64,000 nucleotides of DNA from Ruminococcaceae bacterium UBA1741 (lineage in GTDB: Bacteria > Bacillota > Clostridia > Oscillospirales > Acutalibacteraceae), in NCBI GenBank assembly GCA_002315685.1, contig DCHX01000007.1:77608-141607 (forward strand), given 5' to 3'. The notes beneath the pieces are model-generated. The model ran no database searches. It was not told the origin of the DNA and was given only the letters and a program-made list of their open reading frames with translations. The position numbers were made by a program, and so were the translations under genes. Below are positions 16,582-24,430 of this stretch, in pieces (positions within the stretch are counted from its first letter, which is position 1; each line of letters starts with the position of its first letter).

Positions 16582-17959
16582 TATGTCTCCTGATAAAGTA
16601 AAAATGCCTGAGCAAGACCCACTTGTAAGGAATAAAAACTTTTTTGAGGTTTCTAAGGGTTATACTCCCGAAATGGCTGTTAATGAAGCTAATAGATGCT
16701 TAAACTGTAAAAATAAACCGTGCGTTTCGGGTTGCCCCGTAAATGTTAAAATCCCCGATTTTATCGCAAAAATTTGTGAGGGAGATTTTTTGGGTGCCTA
16801 TGAAACGGTTAAGGAAACGAATACTCTTCCTGCCGTTTGCGGTAGAGTTTGTCCGCAAGAAACACAGTGTGAGGGTAAATGCGTTCGTGGAATTAAAGGC
16901 GAAAGTGTTGCTATCGGCAGGTTGGAACGGTTTGTTGCCGATTACTATATGGAGCACGGAAAAACAAAGGAATTAAATATACAAAAAAACAATAAAAAGG
17001 TTGCAATAATCGGTGCGGGTCCCTCGGGACTTACCTGTGCGAGCGACCTTGCAAAGCTTGGCTATGATGTTACGGTATTCGAGGCGTTTCATACGCCGGG
17101 CGGTGTGCTGATATACGGAATTCCCGAATTTCGTTTGCCTAAAAAAATAGTTGAAAAAGAAATTAAAGAGCTTGAAAATTTAGGCGTAAAAATTATGACC
17201 GATATGGTAATCGGTAAGGTGCTTTCAATAGATGAAATAATCGAAATGGGCTTTGATGCGGTGTTTATAGGCTCGGGTGCCGGACTTCCTATGTTTATGG
17301 GAATCGAGGGCGAGGGTAGCGTAGGCGTTTATTCGGCTAACGAATTTTTGACAAGAATAAATCTTATGAAAGCCTACCTTGATGATTATGATACACCGAT
17401 TAAACGCTCAAAATCGGTTGCCGTTGTAGGCGGAGGTAATGTCGCTATGGACTCTGCCCGTTCGGCAAAACGGCTTGGTGCCGAAAATGTGTATATTATT
17501 TACCGTAGAGGCGAAGAGGAATTACCGGCACGAAAAGAAGAAATACATCACGCAAAGGAAGAAGAAATCGAGTTTAAGTTTCTTTGCAATCCAAAACGCA
17601 TAATTGCCGATGAAAACGGATGTGTTAAGGGAATTGAGTGCATCAGGATGCAACTCGGCGAGCCGGATGCTTCGGGTAGAAGACGACCTATTGAAATTGA
17701 TAATTCCGAATTTGTTATTGATGTTGATGCTGTTATTATGGCTATCGGTACTACACCTAATCCTTTAATTCTTTCGACAACCGAGGGACTCGAAGGCAAC
17801 AAACGAGGCTGTTTGGTGGTTGACGAAAATATGAAAACCACCAAAGAAGCCGTTTATGCAGGCGGTGATGCCGCAACGGGAGCCGCTACTGTTATTCTTG
17901 CAATGGGAGCTGGAAAAACGGCGGCAAAATCAATAGATGAATATCTAAAAAACAAGTAA
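16574..17959 (+). CDS. nfnB: Electron-bifurcating NfnB / glutamate synthase small-subunit-like flavoprotein
   Basis: 461 residues. An N-terminal iron-sulfur region (about 35-115) with CLNCKNKPCVSGCP and CGRVCPQETQCEGKCVRG, then FAD motif AIIGAGPSGLTCASDL (about 140) and NADP motif VVGGGNVAMDSARSA (about 280), ending in AVYAGGDAATGAATVILAM. It is homologous to GltD, but pairing with NfnA and absence of a GltB gene indicate NfnB. GGGGGAT precedes the ATG. A strong terminator follows. Confidence 0.9.
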   Translation: MADMSPDKVKMPEQDPLVRNKNFFEVSKGYTPEMAVNEANRCLNCKNKPCVSGCPVNVKIPDFIAKICEGDFLGAYETVKETNTLPAVCGRVCPQETQCEGKCVRGIKGESVAIGRLERFVADYYMEHGKTKELNIQKNNKKVAIIGAGPSGLTCASDLAKLGYDVTVFEAFHTPGGVLIYGIPEFRLPKKIVEKEIKELENLGVKIMTDMVIGKVLSIDEIIEMGFDAVFIGSGAGLPMFMGIEGEGSVGVYSANEFLTRINLMKAYLDDYDTPIKRSKSVAVVGGGNVAMDSARSAKRLGAENVYIIYRRGEEELPARKEEIHHAKEEEIEFKFLCNPKRIIADENGCVKGIECIRMQLGEPDASGRRRPIEIDNSEFVIDVDAVIMAIGTTPNPLILSTTEGLEGNKRGCLVVDENMKTTKEAVYAGGDAATGAATVILAMGAGKTAAKSIDEYLKNK

Positions 17960-18269
17960 AATGATAAGGGGCAATTTTGCCCCTTATTTTTATAAAAAAA
18001 TCTACTTTTTATACAAAAAAATCATTAAATATTCTATAAATTTTTTCGTTTTTGGTTTACATAATACTTTATTCATTTTGTTTTTGCATAAAATGTTTTT
18101 GCACTTATCAACCGAGTTATCCACCGATTTTAAGATAGAATATGCCGAAAAATAACCTTTTTGTTAAAATTTAGGTTAAAATCACGGTTTAGAATGTGGA
18201 TAAATATTAGGTTGTCCAAGTTTACATAATGTCAAAAAATGCATATTTTTGTTAAAAACGCTTAATAAT
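17960..18269. other. 310-base AT-rich intergenic region with DnaA-box-like sites
   Basis: After the nfnB terminator I see no gene. A 64-codon frame (17961-18155) has no ribosome site and runs through the terminator. Three sites resemble DnaA boxes (consensus TTATCCACA): TTATCAACC (18105-18113), TTATCCACC (18117-18125) and a perfect inverse box TGTGGATAA (18195-18203). No dnaA, dnaN or rnpA is nearby, so this is not the usual clostridial oriC setting. Confidence 0.4.
17963..17992 (+). terminator. Terminator after nfnAB
   Basis: ATAAGGGGCAA pairs with TTGCCCCTTAT, followed by a T-rich run. Confidence 0.9.
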
Positions 18270-18617
18270 TCAAGTTAGTATGTAGAAAAGTGCAATCAGC
18301 AGTAATTTATCCGAGTTTTCGCATAGTAATATCAAAATTAAACCGAGCAATAAACCGTAATCCTTGTCGTTTCTTAATTTGTCAAGAAAAGGGAAATCAA
18401 ATTTATCCAAATTAAGCCCGAACGGTGTATCTTTTTGAATGTTATTTTGTGTGTTATTTTGTGTGCGGCTTGGTTTTGACTGTTGATTATTTATATCCGT
18501 TTTAACAAAATGGGGTGAGGGTGGCATATTGCCGTTTTGGGTATTTGAACGCCTTGCGGTTTCTTTCATTCTTTCGACCGCTTTTTGCTGTTCGATAATA
18601 AATTGTTGTTCGTTCAT
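18270..18617 (-). CDS. Small protein with C-terminal membrane segment, function unknown
   Basis: 115 residues. A charged helical N-terminus (MNEQQFIIEQQKAVERMKE), a Gln/Asn-rich low-complexity middle (about 25-65), then LDKLRNDKDYGLLLGLILILLCENSDKLLLIALFYI, in which two hydrophobic stretches flank a short polar turn. AGGTGAT lies before the ATG. It is last of three adjacent minus-strand small genes with gaps of 2 and 8 bases, so one transcript and a shared role are likely. The alternating leucine-rich tail resembles small proteins seen near sporulation loci in Clostridia, but I cannot name the family. Confidence 0.6.
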   Translation of the reverse strand: MNEQQFIIEQQKAVERMKETARRSNTQNGNMPPSPHFVKTDINNQQSKPSRTQNNTQNNIQKDTPFGLNLDKFDFPFLDKLRNDKDYGLLLGLILILLCENSDKLLLIALFYILT

Positions 18618-18625
18618 ATTATCAC

Positions 18626-18967
18626 CTAAAAAATACTTAAAATACCGCTTTCTTTTAGATACGGTAAAAGCTCTACAAGCTTTAATAGCTTAACTGCGGT
18701 ATCAACCTTTTCCTGCTTTTCTTTTGATAAATTCGGTTTAAGTGCTAAAAGAAGTGCGGTTCTTCGGTCGTCATTGCCGTTTTTAAGCCTCCCCATAATA
18801 TTCATAATGGCTTTCATTTCGTTTGGCGATACCATACTGCCTTCCTGAGATTGCACAGGCTTTTCTTCGTTATCTCCCGATAAGATATTACTTGCTAAAT
18901 TTCTTACCTTTTCCATACTTTCCGGGTCGTTCAAAATATCGGCTAATTTTTGGCTTAAATCTTCCAT
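18626..18967 (-). CDS. Small soluble helical protein, function unknown
   Basis: 113 residues, predicted all-helical and acidic at the N-terminus (MEDLSQKLADILNDPESMEKVRNLA), with a later LLALKPNLSKEKQEKVDTAVKLLKL segment. No signal peptide or membrane segment and no catalytic motif are visible. Middle gene of the three-gene set; it starts two bases after the stop of the 18970-19203 gene. Its pattern of short amphipathic helices, shared with that neighbour (paired D/E-K helices ending in LLKLL), suggests the two proteins may be related or interact. Confidence 0.6.
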   Translation of the reverse strand: MEDLSQKLADILNDPESMEKVRNLASNILSGDNEEKPVQSQEGSMVSPNEMKAIMNIMGRLKNGNDDRRTALLLALKPNLSKEKQEKVDTAVKLLKLVELLPYLKESGILSIF

Positions 18968-18969
18968 TC

Positions 18970-19203
18970 TTATTTACCGCCGTTTAACAATTTAAGAAGT
19001 GCCTTTGCAGAATCGCTTGAAAGTATTTCTTTTATTTTTTCTTTATCGTTCAGAGCATCGCTTACTTTTTTTGCATCTTCGGGCGGAAGCGAGGACAAAA
19101 GTGAAGACATATCACCGTTTTTAGCCTTGTTAATATCCTCCCTTTTAATTTTTCCGTTTCCCATATTCATTATATTTTCATAAAAGTTTTTGTTGTTATT
19201 CAT
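18970..19203 (-). CDS. Small helical protein, function unknown
   Basis: 77 residues. An Asn-rich start, then two amphipathic helices (KIKREDINKAKNGDMSSLLSSL and ALNDKEKIKEILSSDSAKALLKLL). AGGAGG lies upstream of the ATG, making this the best translated and probably first gene of the minus-strand trio. No known domain recognised. It is divergent from the phosphodiesterase gene at 19260, with 56 bases between them. Confidence 0.6.
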   Translation of the reverse strand: MNNNKNFYENIMNMGNGKIKREDINKAKNGDMSSLLSSLPPEDAKKVSDALNDKEKIKEILSSDSAKALLKLLNGGK

Positions 19204-19259
19204 ACTGATTCCTCCTATAATATGTTATGTAGAAAAAATTGGTTGTATGAGGTATAAAA

Positions 19260-19736
19260 ATGCGAATTCTTGTAATTTCGGATTCCCATAAGCGAAGCGG
19301 GGTAGTAGATAGAATTATTTTGTCGGAGACTGATGCAAAAAACATCTTCTTTTTAGGGGATGTTGTAGAGGATATTGAAGATAAAATTTACGAATATACC
19401 GATAGGAATTTTTATATTGTATCGGGAAATTGCGATTATTTTTCAACATATAAATCCGTTGATACCGTAACGGTGGAAAATCATAAAATACTATTTACCC
19501 ACGGTCATACTCTCGGAGTAAAATCGGGTAGTACGGGAATGCTTATTAAGACCGCACTCGAAAACAAATGCGATATTGTACTTTACGGTCATACGCATAT
19601 TGCTAATATAGAGTATGCAAACGGTATTTATCTTGTGAATCCCGGTTCTGTTGCCTGTTCGAGAGAGGGTAGCGAATCTTATGCGGTTATTGACATTTTA
19701 AGCAACGGCGTTTTGCCTCAAATTAAAAATATATAG
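19260..19736 (+). CDS. YfcE/MJ0936-type metallophosphodiesterase
   Basis: 158 residues. Calcineurin-like fold with all metal ligand motifs: ISDSH (D..H), LGDVVEDI, SGNCD, THGHTLG and YGHTH. Such small enzymes cleave phosphodiester bonds in cyclic nucleotides or model substrates using two metal ions; the physiological substrate is unclear. It is followed 10 bases later by two transporter genes. Confidence 0.9.
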   Translation: MRILVISDSHKRSGVVDRIILSETDAKNIFFLGDVVEDIEDKIYEYTDRNFYIVSGNCDYFSTYKSVDTVTVENHKILFTHGHTLGVKSGSTGMLIKTALENKCDIVLYGHTHIANIEYANGIYLVNPGSVACSREGSESYAVIDILSNGVLPQIKNI

Positions 19737-19746
19737 GAGAAATACA

Positions 19747-20343
19747 GTGAAAAAACAAAAAACTAAACTATTATTGCAGTTGTTTATTACATTCCTTAAA
19801 ATAGGTGCATTCACATTCGGCGGCGGTTATGCTATGATTGCCCTTTTGCAAAATGAATTTGTTGAGCAGAAAAAGTGGCTTAAAAATGATGAGTTTTTAG
19901 ATGTTGTGGCTATTGCCGAATCAACGCCCGGACCTATTGCAATTAACAGTTCAACCTATATAGGATATAAAATGGCAGGATTTTGGGGCTCGTTTTTTTC
20001 AACCCTTGCTATGTGTATTCCGTCCTTTACGATTATATTTATAATTTCGTTGTTCTTTGACAAATTTTTAGAGCTGACTTTTGTTAAGTATGCTTTTAAG
20101 GGGATACAGGTTTGTGTGGTATATTTGATTTTTACCGCAGGGCTGAAAATGCTTAAAGATATAAAGAAAACAAAATTTAATTGTATTATTTTCTTTGTGG
20201 TTTTAGCCGTGTTTGTCGGCTTTTCGCTTTTTGCCGTAAGCTTTTCTACAATTTATTATATATTAATATGCGGAACGATAGGACTGTTCGCCTATGGTAT
20301 TTCGCTTGTTAAAAAGGAGGAAAAGAATGACCGTATATCTTAA
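19747..20343 (+). CDS. chrA: Chromate transporter family protein (first of a pair)
   Basis: 198 residues from a GTG start with AGGAGAAA upstream. Single-domain CHR protein with about six membrane segments; signatures FLKIGAFTFGGGYAMI and the ESTPGPIAINSSTYIGY motif. It overlaps the next CHR gene by 17 bases. Short CHR proteins usually work as adjacent pairs forming one transporter with the two halves in opposite membrane orientation. Real substrate in an anaerobe is uncertain; chromate or sulfate is inferred from the family. Confidence 0.87.
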   Translation: MKKQKTKLLLQLFITFLKIGAFTFGGGYAMIALLQNEFVEQKKWLKNDEFLDVVAIAESTPGPIAINSSTYIGYKMAGFWGSFFSTLAMCIPSFTIIFIISLFFDKFLELTFVKYAFKGIQVCVVYLIFTAGLKMLKDIKKTKFNCIIFFVVLAVFVGFSLFAVSFSTIYYILICGTIGLFAYGISLVKKEEKNDRIS

Positions 20344-20902
20344 ACTCTTTTTAACATTTCTTAAAATAGGTGCCGTATCGTTTGGCGGTGGATACGGGAT
20401 GATTTCTTTAATAAGAGAAACCGTTATCCAAAACGGATGGCTTACCGATGGAGAATTGCTTAATTTTATTGCCGTGTCCGAATCAACACCCGGTCCTATT
20501 GCTATAAATATGGCAACCTTTATAGGTTCTTCACAAGGCGGTATATTCGGCTCTTTTTGTGCAACGCTCGGTGTTGTACTACCGTCATTTGTGATAATTC
20601 TAATTATTGTGGCTCTTGTATCAAATTTGCTTAAAATTGCCGGTGTGAAGGCGTTTTTAGGCGGTATCAGACCTTGCGTGATGTCTCTTATTATCGGAAC
20701 GGCTATAACAATGGGGTTAAGTACCCTTTTAGGTCTTAAAACAGTATCAAACGAAATTGATGTAAACATAAAATCAATTATTATTTTAGGTATCATTATT
20801 GTAATTCATTTCGTTGTAAAATATCTTTTGAAAAAGAAAATTAAGCCTATTATTATGATAATTATTTCGGCGTTTTTAGGTGTTGCCGTTTACAGCATAT
20901 AA
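20327..20902 (+). CDS. chrA: Chromate transporter family protein (second of a pair)
   Basis: 191 residues; homologous to its neighbour with FLKIGAVSFGGGYGMI and ESTPGPIAINMATFIG. AAGGAGG six bases before ATG 20327 fixes the start inside the previous gene. Both halves have intact N- and C-termini, so this is a paired-subunit gene, not a frameshifted single gene. Confidence 0.87.
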   Translation: MTVYLKLFLTFLKIGAVSFGGGYGMISLIRETVIQNGWLTDGELLNFIAVSESTPGPIAINMATFIGSSQGGIFGSFCATLGVVLPSFVIILIIVALVSNLLKIAGVKAFLGGIRPCVMSLIIGTAITMGLSTLLGLKTVSNEIDVNIKSIIILGIIIVIHFVVKYLLKKKIKPIIMIIISAFLGVAVYSI

Positions 20903-20949
20903 AAAAATCCCCATCCATTGCATTTAGCATTAGATGGGGATATGTTTTT
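20901..20949. terminator. Bidirectional terminator between chrA pair and EamA gene
   Basis: ATCCCCATC (20907-20915) and GATGGGGAT (20933-20941) pair; A7 on the left and a T-run on the right serve the two convergent transcripts. Confidence 0.85.
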
Positions 20950-20957
20950 AATTTCTT

Positions 20958-21881
20958 TCAGTTTGCCGTCTTTTTGAAAAATTCGGGGATTTGCGCAATT
21001 ATTATTGCAACAAAAACAAGTGCACAACCGAGTAGCTCACGAGGGGATAGCTTGTTTCCCATAATAATCCAACCGCCGAGAGAGGCAAATACGCTTTCAA
21101 GACTCATAAAAATAGATGCCACGGCAGGCTCGGCATACCTTTGACCTATTATTTGTAAGGTGTATGCAAGACCGCTTGACAGAATACCCATATAAAGAAT
21201 TTGGGGAAGAGCGGAATAGATATTTTGAATTGTGGTTTGCGGTTCGAAAATAACAGAAATAACGCCCGAAATTATACCGCACACCAAAAACTGAACAAAC
21301 GAAAGCAGTGGTCCGTCAATAATACCGCCGAACTTATCGACAAAGAGAATGTGAATAGTGCAGGAAAGAGCGCAAAACAGCATTAAAATATCCCCGAGGT
21401 ATATTCCCGAAAGCCCTTGTGAAAGGCAAAGATAATAAATTCCTAAAAGTGCAATCATTACCGCAAGCCAAACAATAGGCGGAGTTTTCTTTTTTAGGGT
21501 AATTGAAACGATAGGCACTAATATTACATAAAGGGCGGTAATAAATCCTGCTCTTGCCTCGGCGGCACAGTTGTCGGGATAAACCGAAATTCCCAATTGT
21601 TGAAAGTTTACCGAAAAAGCTAAAAATATACCGCATACGATACCGCCGATTACGGTAGATTTAATGTACGATTTATCGTTCTTGAAAATCTTTTCATGGC
21701 GTAATTTGCTTTTTACAAACAGAAATATGAAAATTACCAAAGCACCCAAAAGAGAACGGGAACTGTTAAATGCAAATGGGGATATTAAATTTGAAGCATC
21801 ATTTTGTACTACAAATGCAAGTCCCCAAATAAGAGATGCAAATGTTAGTATAAAACAACCTTTTATGTTGTTTTTTTGCAT
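20958..21881 (-). CDS. EamA/DMT-family transporter
   Basis: 307 residues with about ten membrane segments in two homologous EamA halves (LIWGLAFVVQNDAS near the N-terminus; ESVFASLGGWIIMGN and ELLGCALVFVAII near the C-terminus). Drug/metabolite exporters of this kind move amino acids or other small metabolites; substrate unknown. The start is ATG 21881 because AAAAGGGGTGAT lies just upstream. A promoter TTGCAT-16-TATATT is at 21914-21941 on the minus strand. Confidence 0.88.
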   Translation of the reverse strand: MQKNNIKGCFILTFASLIWGLAFVVQNDASNLISPFAFNSSRSLLGALVIFIFLFVKSKLRHEKIFKNDKSYIKSTVIGGIVCGIFLAFSVNFQQLGISVYPDNCAAEARAGFITALYVILVPIVSITLKKKTPPIVWLAVMIALLGIYYLCLSQGLSGIYLGDILMLFCALSCTIHILFVDKFGGIIDGPLLSFVQFLVCGIISGVISVIFEPQTTIQNIYSALPQILYMGILSSGLAYTLQIIGQRYAEPAVASIFMSLESVFASLGGWIIMGNKLSPRELLGCALVFVAIIIAQIPEFFKKTAN

Positions 21882-21913
21882 AAATATCACCCCTTTTACG
21901 AAATATATACTTA

Positions 21914-21941
21914 AATATATCATAATTTTTGATAAATGCAA
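21914..21941 (-). promoter_or_regulatory. Promoter of the EamA gene
   Basis: On the minus strand TTGCAT (21936-21941), 16 bases, TATATT (21914-21919). Confidence 0.5.
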
Positions 21942-21951
21942 ATAGTTTATG

Positions 21952-21980
21952 TTGCAATTATTGTCAAAAAAAGGTATAAT
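21952..21980 (+). promoter_or_regulatory. Promoter of sufC-sufB
   Basis: TTGCAA (21952-21957), 17 bases, TATAAT (21975-21980), 32 bases before the sufC start. Confidence 0.7.
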
Positions 21981-22011
21981 GTATGATAGTTAATTGTGTT
22001 CGGAGGAAAAA

Positions 22012-22749
22012 ATGCTTGAACTTATAAATGTATCTTATAATGCTCAAAGTGAATCGGGCGAAAAAGAGATACTAAAAGATATTTCTCTTAAATTCGAAGA
22101 AGGATTTATTGCAATTACCGGTCCTAACGGTGGCGGTAAATCTACTCTTGCCAAAATAATTGCGGGTATTATTACTCCGACTTCGGGTAAGATTTTGCTT
22201 GACGGCGAAGATATTACCGCTCTTTCGGTTACCGAAAGAGCTAAAAGGGGTATTAGCTTTGCTTTTCAGCAACCCGTTCGTTTTAAGGGCATTACGGTTA
22301 AGGATTTAATTACTCTTGCCTGCGGTAAAGAAATTACCGTAGCTGAGGCTTGTGATTATTTATCACAAGTAGGTCTTTGTGCGAGAGATTATATTGACCG
22401 CGAGGTTAATGCTTCGCTTTCCGGCGGAGAACTTAAAAGAATTGAAATTGCTACTGTTCTTGCCAGGTCAACAAAGGTGTCGCTCTTTGATGAGCCGGAA
22501 GCCGGTATTGACCTTTGGAGTTTTAATAATCTTATAAATGTTTTTGAAAAGATGCACTCTAAACTCGGTGGCTCTATTATTATAATTTCTCATCAGGAAA
22601 AAATATTGAATATTGCCGATAAGGTTGCCGTTCTTGTGGGCGGTAAATTAGAGGCATTCGGCGCAAAGTCGGATATATTACCCGAATTGCTGAATGCTAC
22701 AAGTGCGGCTTGCAGTGTTCTTACAAACGGTTTGGAGGGGCAAAAATAA
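22012..22749 (+). CDS. sufC: Fe-S cluster assembly ATPase SufC
   Basis: 245 residues. Soluble ABC ATPase that drives SufB for iron-sulfur cluster assembly. Walker A GPNGGGKST (about 37-45), Q-loop AFQQPVRFKG, signature LSGGELKRIEIA, Walker B SLFDEPEAGIDLW and the switch His in IIISHQE. GGAGG lies before ATG 22012. Its TAA overlaps the sufB ATG by one base. No sufS, sufU or second SufB/D-type gene follows. Confidence 0.93.
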   Translation: MLELINVSYNAQSESGEKEILKDISLKFEEGFIAITGPNGGGKSTLAKIIAGIITPTSGKILLDGEDITALSVTERAKRGISFAFQQPVRFKGITVKDLITLACGKEITVAEACDYLSQVGLCARDYIDREVNASLSGGELKRIEIATVLARSTKVSLFDEPEAGIDLWSFNNLINVFEKMHSKLGGSIIIISHQEKILNIADKVAVLVGGKLEAFGAKSDILPELLNATSAACSVLTNGLEGQK

Positions 22750-23666
22750 TGAACGATACCGAAAAGCAACTCCTTAAAATTATCGCTGATATGGACGGTG
22801 TTCCAAACGGTGCGTATAACATTCGTTCTAACGGCGCTTTGTTAGACAGAAAAACAACTCCGAATGTTGATATTAAAACTAAAACGGACAAGCCGGGTAT
22901 TGATATTATTATAAGACCAAATACCAAAGGCGAGGTTATTCATATCCCGGTTGTTATTAACGAAACGGGACTTTCGGATACCGTTTATAACGATTTTATT
23001 ATCGGCGACAATGCCGATGTTATCATTATGGCAGGTTGCGGTATTCACAACTGCGGCGATAACGAATCCCGTCACGACGGTGTTCATTCTTTCTTTGTCG
23101 GCAAGAATGCCCGTGTTAAGTATATTGAGCGTCATTACGGCGAGGGCGATGGTGTCGGTAAAAATGTTATGAATCCGACTACTGTTGTTAATATTGGCGA
23201 AAACGGTTATATGGAAATGGAAACTACTCAAATTAAGGGTATTGACGATACTGTTCGTGTAACTAATGCTACCGTTGCTGACGGCGGAACGCTCGTTATT
23301 AAAGAAAAGATAATGACTCATAAAAATCAAGTTGCAAAAACTGATTTTACGGTAAATCTTATCGGTAAAAACTCCGGTGCTAATGTCATTTCCCGTTCGG
23401 TCGCTAAGGATGATTCTTTCCAAAGCTTTAAGTCTAATATTAACGGCAACAATCTTTGTAACGGTCATACCGAATGTGATGCGATTATTATGGACAATGC
23501 CCGTGTTGAGGCTATTCCCGAAATTTGCGCTAATCATATTGATGCCTCACTGATACACGAGGCCGCAATAGGCAAAATTGCGGGAGAACAGCTTATTAAG
23601 CTTATGACATTAGGTCTTACCGAGCAGGAAGCCGAGCAAGAAATAATTAACGGATTTTTGAAATAA
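22749..23666 (+). CDS. sufB: Short SufB/SufD-type Fe-S scaffold protein
   Basis: 305 residues, shorter than classical SufB (about 465-495). Right-handed beta-helix core with the conserved C-terminal block NLCNGHTECDAIIMDNARVEA..PEI..LIHEAAIGKIAGEQL. The Cys near LCNGHTECD and Glu/His of LIHEAAIG are candidate cluster ligands. RBS GGAGGGG. With SufC it forms a two-gene SufCB set like the minimal SMS systems described mostly in archaea and anaerobes. Confidence 0.9.
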   Translation: MNDTEKQLLKIIADMDGVPNGAYNIRSNGALLDRKTTPNVDIKTKTDKPGIDIIIRPNTKGEVIHIPVVINETGLSDTVYNDFIIGDNADVIIMAGCGIHNCGDNESRHDGVHSFFVGKNARVKYIERHYGEGDGVGKNVMNPTTVVNIGENGYMEMETTQIKGIDDTVRVTNATVADGGTLVIKEKIMTHKNQVAKTDFTVNLIGKNSGANVISRSVAKDDSFQSFKSNINGNNLCNGHTECDAIIMDNARVEAIPEICANHIDASLIHEAAIGKIAGEQLIKLMTLGLTEQEAEQEIINGFLK

Positions 23667-23680
23667 AGGAAGTGCCTTTT

Positions 23681-24424
23681 GTGAATGAAATTAGCATTTC
23701 TGCATCTATTGTTACTTATAATGACGGCGAAAAGGTTTTAAGGTGTGTAAAAAGTTTAGAAAAATATACGCTTAAATATCCGCTTAAAATATATGTTTTT
23801 GATAATGGCTCTGCCGATAATACCGTTTCTTTACTTAAAGAAAATACAACCGCCGAAATTTATGAAAATAATAAAAATTTAGGCTTCGGTGCGGCACATA
23901 ATTTAGCTTTACAAAAACCGCTTGGGGTTTATCATTTTGTGATAAATCCCGACATTGAGATAAATGATGATGTTATTTCGGATATGGTTGACTATTTTGA
24001 AGACAACCGTGATGTTGTTATGGCAATGCCTAAAATACTTAATCTTGACGGCACCGAACAAAAGCTTCCGAAAGAAAAACCGACATTCAGAAGACTCTTT
24101 TTAGGCCGTTTGTCGAAAAAAATAAGAGGTGCTTATGTTTGGGCGGATAGGGAAATAAACAGTCCTACCGAAATTGAATTTTGCAGCGGTTGCTTCTTTT
24201 GTATCAAAACTGATGTGTTTGAGCAAGAAAAAGGCTTCGATGAACGCTTCTTTATGTATCTTGAAGACGCCGATTTGGCTTTGCGCTCTAAAAAATACGG
24301 CAAGGTTATGATACTTCCGCAGTTTTCCGTTACACATAAGTGGGAAAGAACAAGTGCAAAAAGCATTAAATATTTACTTATTCACACGGTTTCGTGTTTG
24401 AAATTTTTAGCAAAAAGGAGTTAA
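23681..24424 (+). CDS. GT2-family glycosyltransferase (rhamnosyltransferase-like)
   Basis: 247 residues. GT-A fold: SIVTYNDGEKVLRCVKSL at the N-terminus, NGSADNTVSLLKE, the metal-binding region in FVINPDIEIND and ED in FMYLEDADLALR. AAAGGAAG places the start at GTG 23681. It is directly upstream of the dTDP-rhamnose genes, so it probably transfers rhamnose to a wall polysaccharide at the cytoplasmic face of the membrane. No hydrophobic anchor is obvious. Confidence 0.87.
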   Translation: MNEISISASIVTYNDGEKVLRCVKSLEKYTLKYPLKIYVFDNGSADNTVSLLKENTTAEIYENNKNLGFGAAHNLALQKPLGVYHFVINPDIEINDDVISDMVDYFEDNRDVVMAMPKILNLDGTEQKLPKEKPTFRRLFLGRLSKKIRGAYVWADREINSPTEIEFCSGCFFCIKTDVFEQEKGFDERFFMYLEDADLALRSKKYGKVMILPQFSVTHKWERTSAKSIKYLLIHTVSCLKFLAKRS

Positions 24425-24430
24425 TGGCTA

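Noticed and set aside
17961..18155. 64-codon frame after nfnB
   Set aside because: It begins inside the nfnB terminator, has no ribosome binding site and has AT-driven composition (Phe, Lys, Ile, Leu); most likely chance.
17960..18269. Chromosome replication origin
   Set aside because: DnaA-like boxes are present but no dnaA, dnaN, recF or rnpA genes flank it, and there are only three sites, two imperfect.
19747..20902. Two adjacent chromate transporter genes as one frameshifted gene
   Set aside because: Each has its own RBS, full N-terminal motif FLKIGA..FGGGY and complete length; paired single-domain CHR proteins are well known.
22842..23537. 231-codon minus-strand frame within sufB
   Set aside because: Antisense shadow of a conserved gene; low complexity (Asn/Ile-rich), without RBS.
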